Of a stretch of DNA of 64,000 bases, positions 62,411 to 64,000 are shown piece by piece. Each line of letters begins with the position of its first letter. Positions within the stretch are counted from its first letter, which is position 1. Origin of the DNA: Streptomyces sp. CB01881. Lineage in GTDB: Bacteria > Actinomycetota > Actinomycetes > Streptomycetales > Streptomycetaceae. The stretch lies in NCBI RefSeq assembly GCF_002953255.1, contig NZ_CP026498.1, forward strand, positions 6,710,020 through 6,774,019. The letters are read 5' to 3'. Both the position numbers and the translations under genes were made by a program. The notes under the pieces are model-generated. The model saw only the letters and a program-made list of their open reading frames with translations, did no database searches and was not told the origin of the DNA.

Positions 62411-63339
62411 CGGTAACCGCCTCCTGGATCGAGCGCTCCCGCTCGCACGTCTGGTTCTTCTGATCTTGGTCTTCGGTGCGGCTGACCGCCGAGCTCTGCC
62501 ACTCCGCTTCCAGTCGCCGAGGACAGTCTGACGTACTCCACCGACAGACGGGGCAGACGGGCGGAAGCAAGCCGAACAGATGTCGGGGTCCGGTTGTCCA
62601 CAGATTTCGGGCCCACCCGCTTTTGAACGAGTCGACTGGTCTATAGGTGTAGCAGTAGTAGTAGGGCCTGTGGAAACCGTGGATAACCCCGTTTCGGCAG
62701 GTCAGGCCCGGTTTTTTGTCCACAGGAGGTGTGGACGGCGGCTGTGGACGGACACGGCCCGCTGTGGACAGCGGAGCGTTACCCACAGGCGACGCTGGGT
62801 ATCCACAGGTTATCCCCAGCGCTGTCCCCAGATCCGGGCCAGGTTATCCACGGGGCCCGGTCAACATCACGTGACGCCTTTCACACCAGGGCATGAACGC
62901 CAGCACAAGGTTGTCGAACTGTGGACGCGGCTGTGGACAACCTGGGGATAACCCGGGCGACCCTGGGGACAACCGGTGGATAACCCGGCGGGCCCTCTGG
63001 CGGCCCGGCAATTGTCCACACCCTGTGGATAACCGTTGTGCACAAGTCCACAGGCACCTGACCTGCGCGGAAGAGCGTAGCGGCGGCGGGCCTGTGGAGG
63101 AATTCTGGATAACTCGGGGCTCACCGGCCTGTGGACGGCGGAGAGGCGGCTCCGGCTGTGGACAACGGCCGTTCGCGCCCGGCGGGTTCGAATCCCTGGT
63201 CAGATGTTCGACGCCGCCTGCGCAGTGGCGCGGCGTCCGCCACCCGCAACCCTGCCCAGCGAATCGGCCGTGCACACCTGTGGATATGCCGAAAGGGCGT
63301 CAGGATGGCTCCTGACGCCCTTCAACGGCTGTGGACGGA
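62411..63339. other. Chromosomal replication origin oriC
   Basis: The 929-base dnaN-dnaA gap is packed with DnaA boxes. Perfect copies of TT(G/A)TCCACA lie at 62594-62602, 62716-62724 and 63012-63020 (plus) and at 62932-62940, 63024-63032 and 63157-63165 (minus). At least nine one-mismatch copies are also present, for example at 62679, 62763, 62779, 62799, 62844 and 63044. The boxes fall in two groups, as known for streptomycete origins. An AT-richer stretch lies at 62639-62665. Promoters for dnaN and dnaA must also be in or near it. No gene is supported. Confidence 0.95.
63293..63322 (-). terminator. Terminator of dnaA
   Basis: A perfect 13-bp stem (63293-63305 with 63310-63322) and TGGC loop lie 17 bases past the dnaA stop codon on the minus strand. 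Confidence 0.85.
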
Positions 63340-64000
63340 CTAGCTCTTGATGCGGTTGGTCAGCTCGGTCACCTGGTTGTAGATCGAGCGGCGCTCGGCC
63401 ATCAGGGACCGGATCTTGCGGTCGGCGTGCATCACCGTGGTGTGGTCGCGGCCGCCGAACTGGGCGCCGATCTTCGGCAGCGAGAGGTCGGTCAGCTCCC
63501 GGCAGAGGTACATGGCGATCTGCCGGGCCGTCACCAGCACGCGGCTGCGCGAGGAGCCGCAGAGGTCGTCCACGCCCAGCCCGAAGTACGCGGCGGTCTG
63601 CTGCATGATGACCTGCGCGGTGATCTCCGGCCCGGCGTCCTCGTCCCCGCCCGGGATCAGGTCCTTGAGGACGATGCCGGCCAACTCCAGGTCCACCGGC
63701 GCCCGGTTGAGGTTGGCGAAGGCGGTGACCCGGATCAGGGCGCCCTCCAACTCCCGGATGTTGCGGGTGATCCGGGAGGCGATGAACTCCAACACGTCCG
63801 CGGGGGCGTTCAGTTGTTCCTGGATCGCCTTCTTGCGCAGGATCGCGATCCGGGTCTCCAGCTCCGGCGGGGTGACGTCGGTGATCAGCCCCCACTCGAA
63901 GCGGTTGCGGAGCCGGTCCTCCAGCGTGATCAGCTGCTTGGGCGGCCGGTCGGACGAGAGGACGATCTGCTTGTTGGCGTTGTGCAGGGTGTTGAAGGTG
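63340..64000 (-). CDS. dnaA: DnaA, replication initiator (N-terminal part beyond window)
   Basis: The 3' part of dnaA, about 219 residues, ends with a TAG at 63340-63342 and is cut by the right edge. The AAA+ lid is seen in LSSDRPPKQL, EDRLRNRFEWGLI and RKKAIQEQL, then the linker FIASRITRNIRELEGALIRV. The C-terminal DNA-binding domain IV carries the DnaA signature GRDHTTVMHADRKI (about 40 residues before the end) and the basic VLVTARQIAMYLCREL helix that reads the DnaA box. The gene runs away from dnaN across oriC in the same direction, giving the classic dnaA-oriC-dnaN order. Confidence 0.97.
   Translation of the reverse strand, partial: TFNTLHNANKQIVLSSDRPPKQLITLEDRLRNRFEWGLITDVTPPELETRIAILRKKAIQEQLNAPADVLEFIASRITRNIRELEGALIRVTAFANLNRAPVDLELAGIVLKDLIPGGDEDAGPEITAQVIMQQTAAYFGLGVDDLCGSSRSRVLVTARQIAMYLCRELTDLSLPKIGAQFGGRDHTTVMHADRKIRSLMAERRSIYNQVTELTNRIKS

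Noticed and set aside
62893..63315. Open frames inside oriC
   Set aside because: They arise from repeated DnaA boxes in a GC-rich gap and have no start signals or family likeness.

Overview
This window is core chromosome of a high-GC, linear-chromosome actinomycete of the Streptomycetaceae (Streptomyces or Kitasatospora). The evidence is the gene order dnaA-oriC-dnaN-gnd-recF-dciA-gyrB-gyrA at the right end, the fhaA-fhaB-pstP-rodA-pbpA-pknB-pabA-crgA block, a very GC-rich third codon position, frequent GTG starts and many family proteins typical of this group. I see no prophage, insertion sequence, CRISPR array or biosynthetic cluster.

Layout. Bases 1-3,000: the end of a holin-like membrane protein, a NUDIX hydrolase and a two-domain globin/reductase. 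Bases 3,000-7,100: a branched-chain 2-oxoacid dehydrogenase operon (E1 alpha, E1 beta, E2) divergent from an Lrp/AsnC regulator. Bases 7,100-18,800: a TetR regulator, a PIG-V-like mannosyltransferase, paaN with a palindromic operator, an FAD monooxygenase, a CGNR zinc-finger protein, a secreted S53 peptidase, an HTH regulator, a VOC protein and a flavin-oxidase-like protein. Bases 18,900-25,200: a TrmH methyltransferase, the DUF5819-HTTM-FUSC operon and a J-protein/rhodanese fusion. Bases 25,500-33,300: a SpoIIE-type phosphatase, a rhomboid-like protein, a lysyl-phosphatidylglycerol synthase-like protein and a two-component system.

Bases 33,400-48,300 hold tRNA-Leu, then the growth and cell-division block: two FHA proteins, the PP2C phosphatase, RodA, a class B penicillin-binding protein and PASTA kinase PknB on the plus strand. 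These face two class E sortases, pabA, a small membrane protein and a DUF881 protein on the minus strand, with crgA and a zinc-finger rhomboid protease beyond. Peptidoglycan synthesis is thereby linked to Ser/Thr phosphorylation. Bases 48,500-53,200 hold a DUF5324 protein, tRNA-Ala, tRNA-Ile, a DLW-39 peptide, a cyclopropane-synthase-like methyltransferase and a DUF3566 protein. Bases 53,300-64,000 hold gyrA (frameshifted in this sequence), gyrB, dciA, recF, gnd, dnaN, a 0.93-kb oriC dense in DnaA boxes and the 3' part of dnaA.

No wholly new system stands out. The points most worth a second look are: a family of degenerate 12-bp repeats shared by the globin gene's 5' end and two intergenic regions; a second cluster of perfect DnaA boxes about 15 kb from oriC; an apparent ATC start codon on the response regulator; a rhodanese domain with its own internal ribosome binding site inside a J-protein gene; a 24-bp perfect palindrome after dnaN; and the gyrA frameshift.
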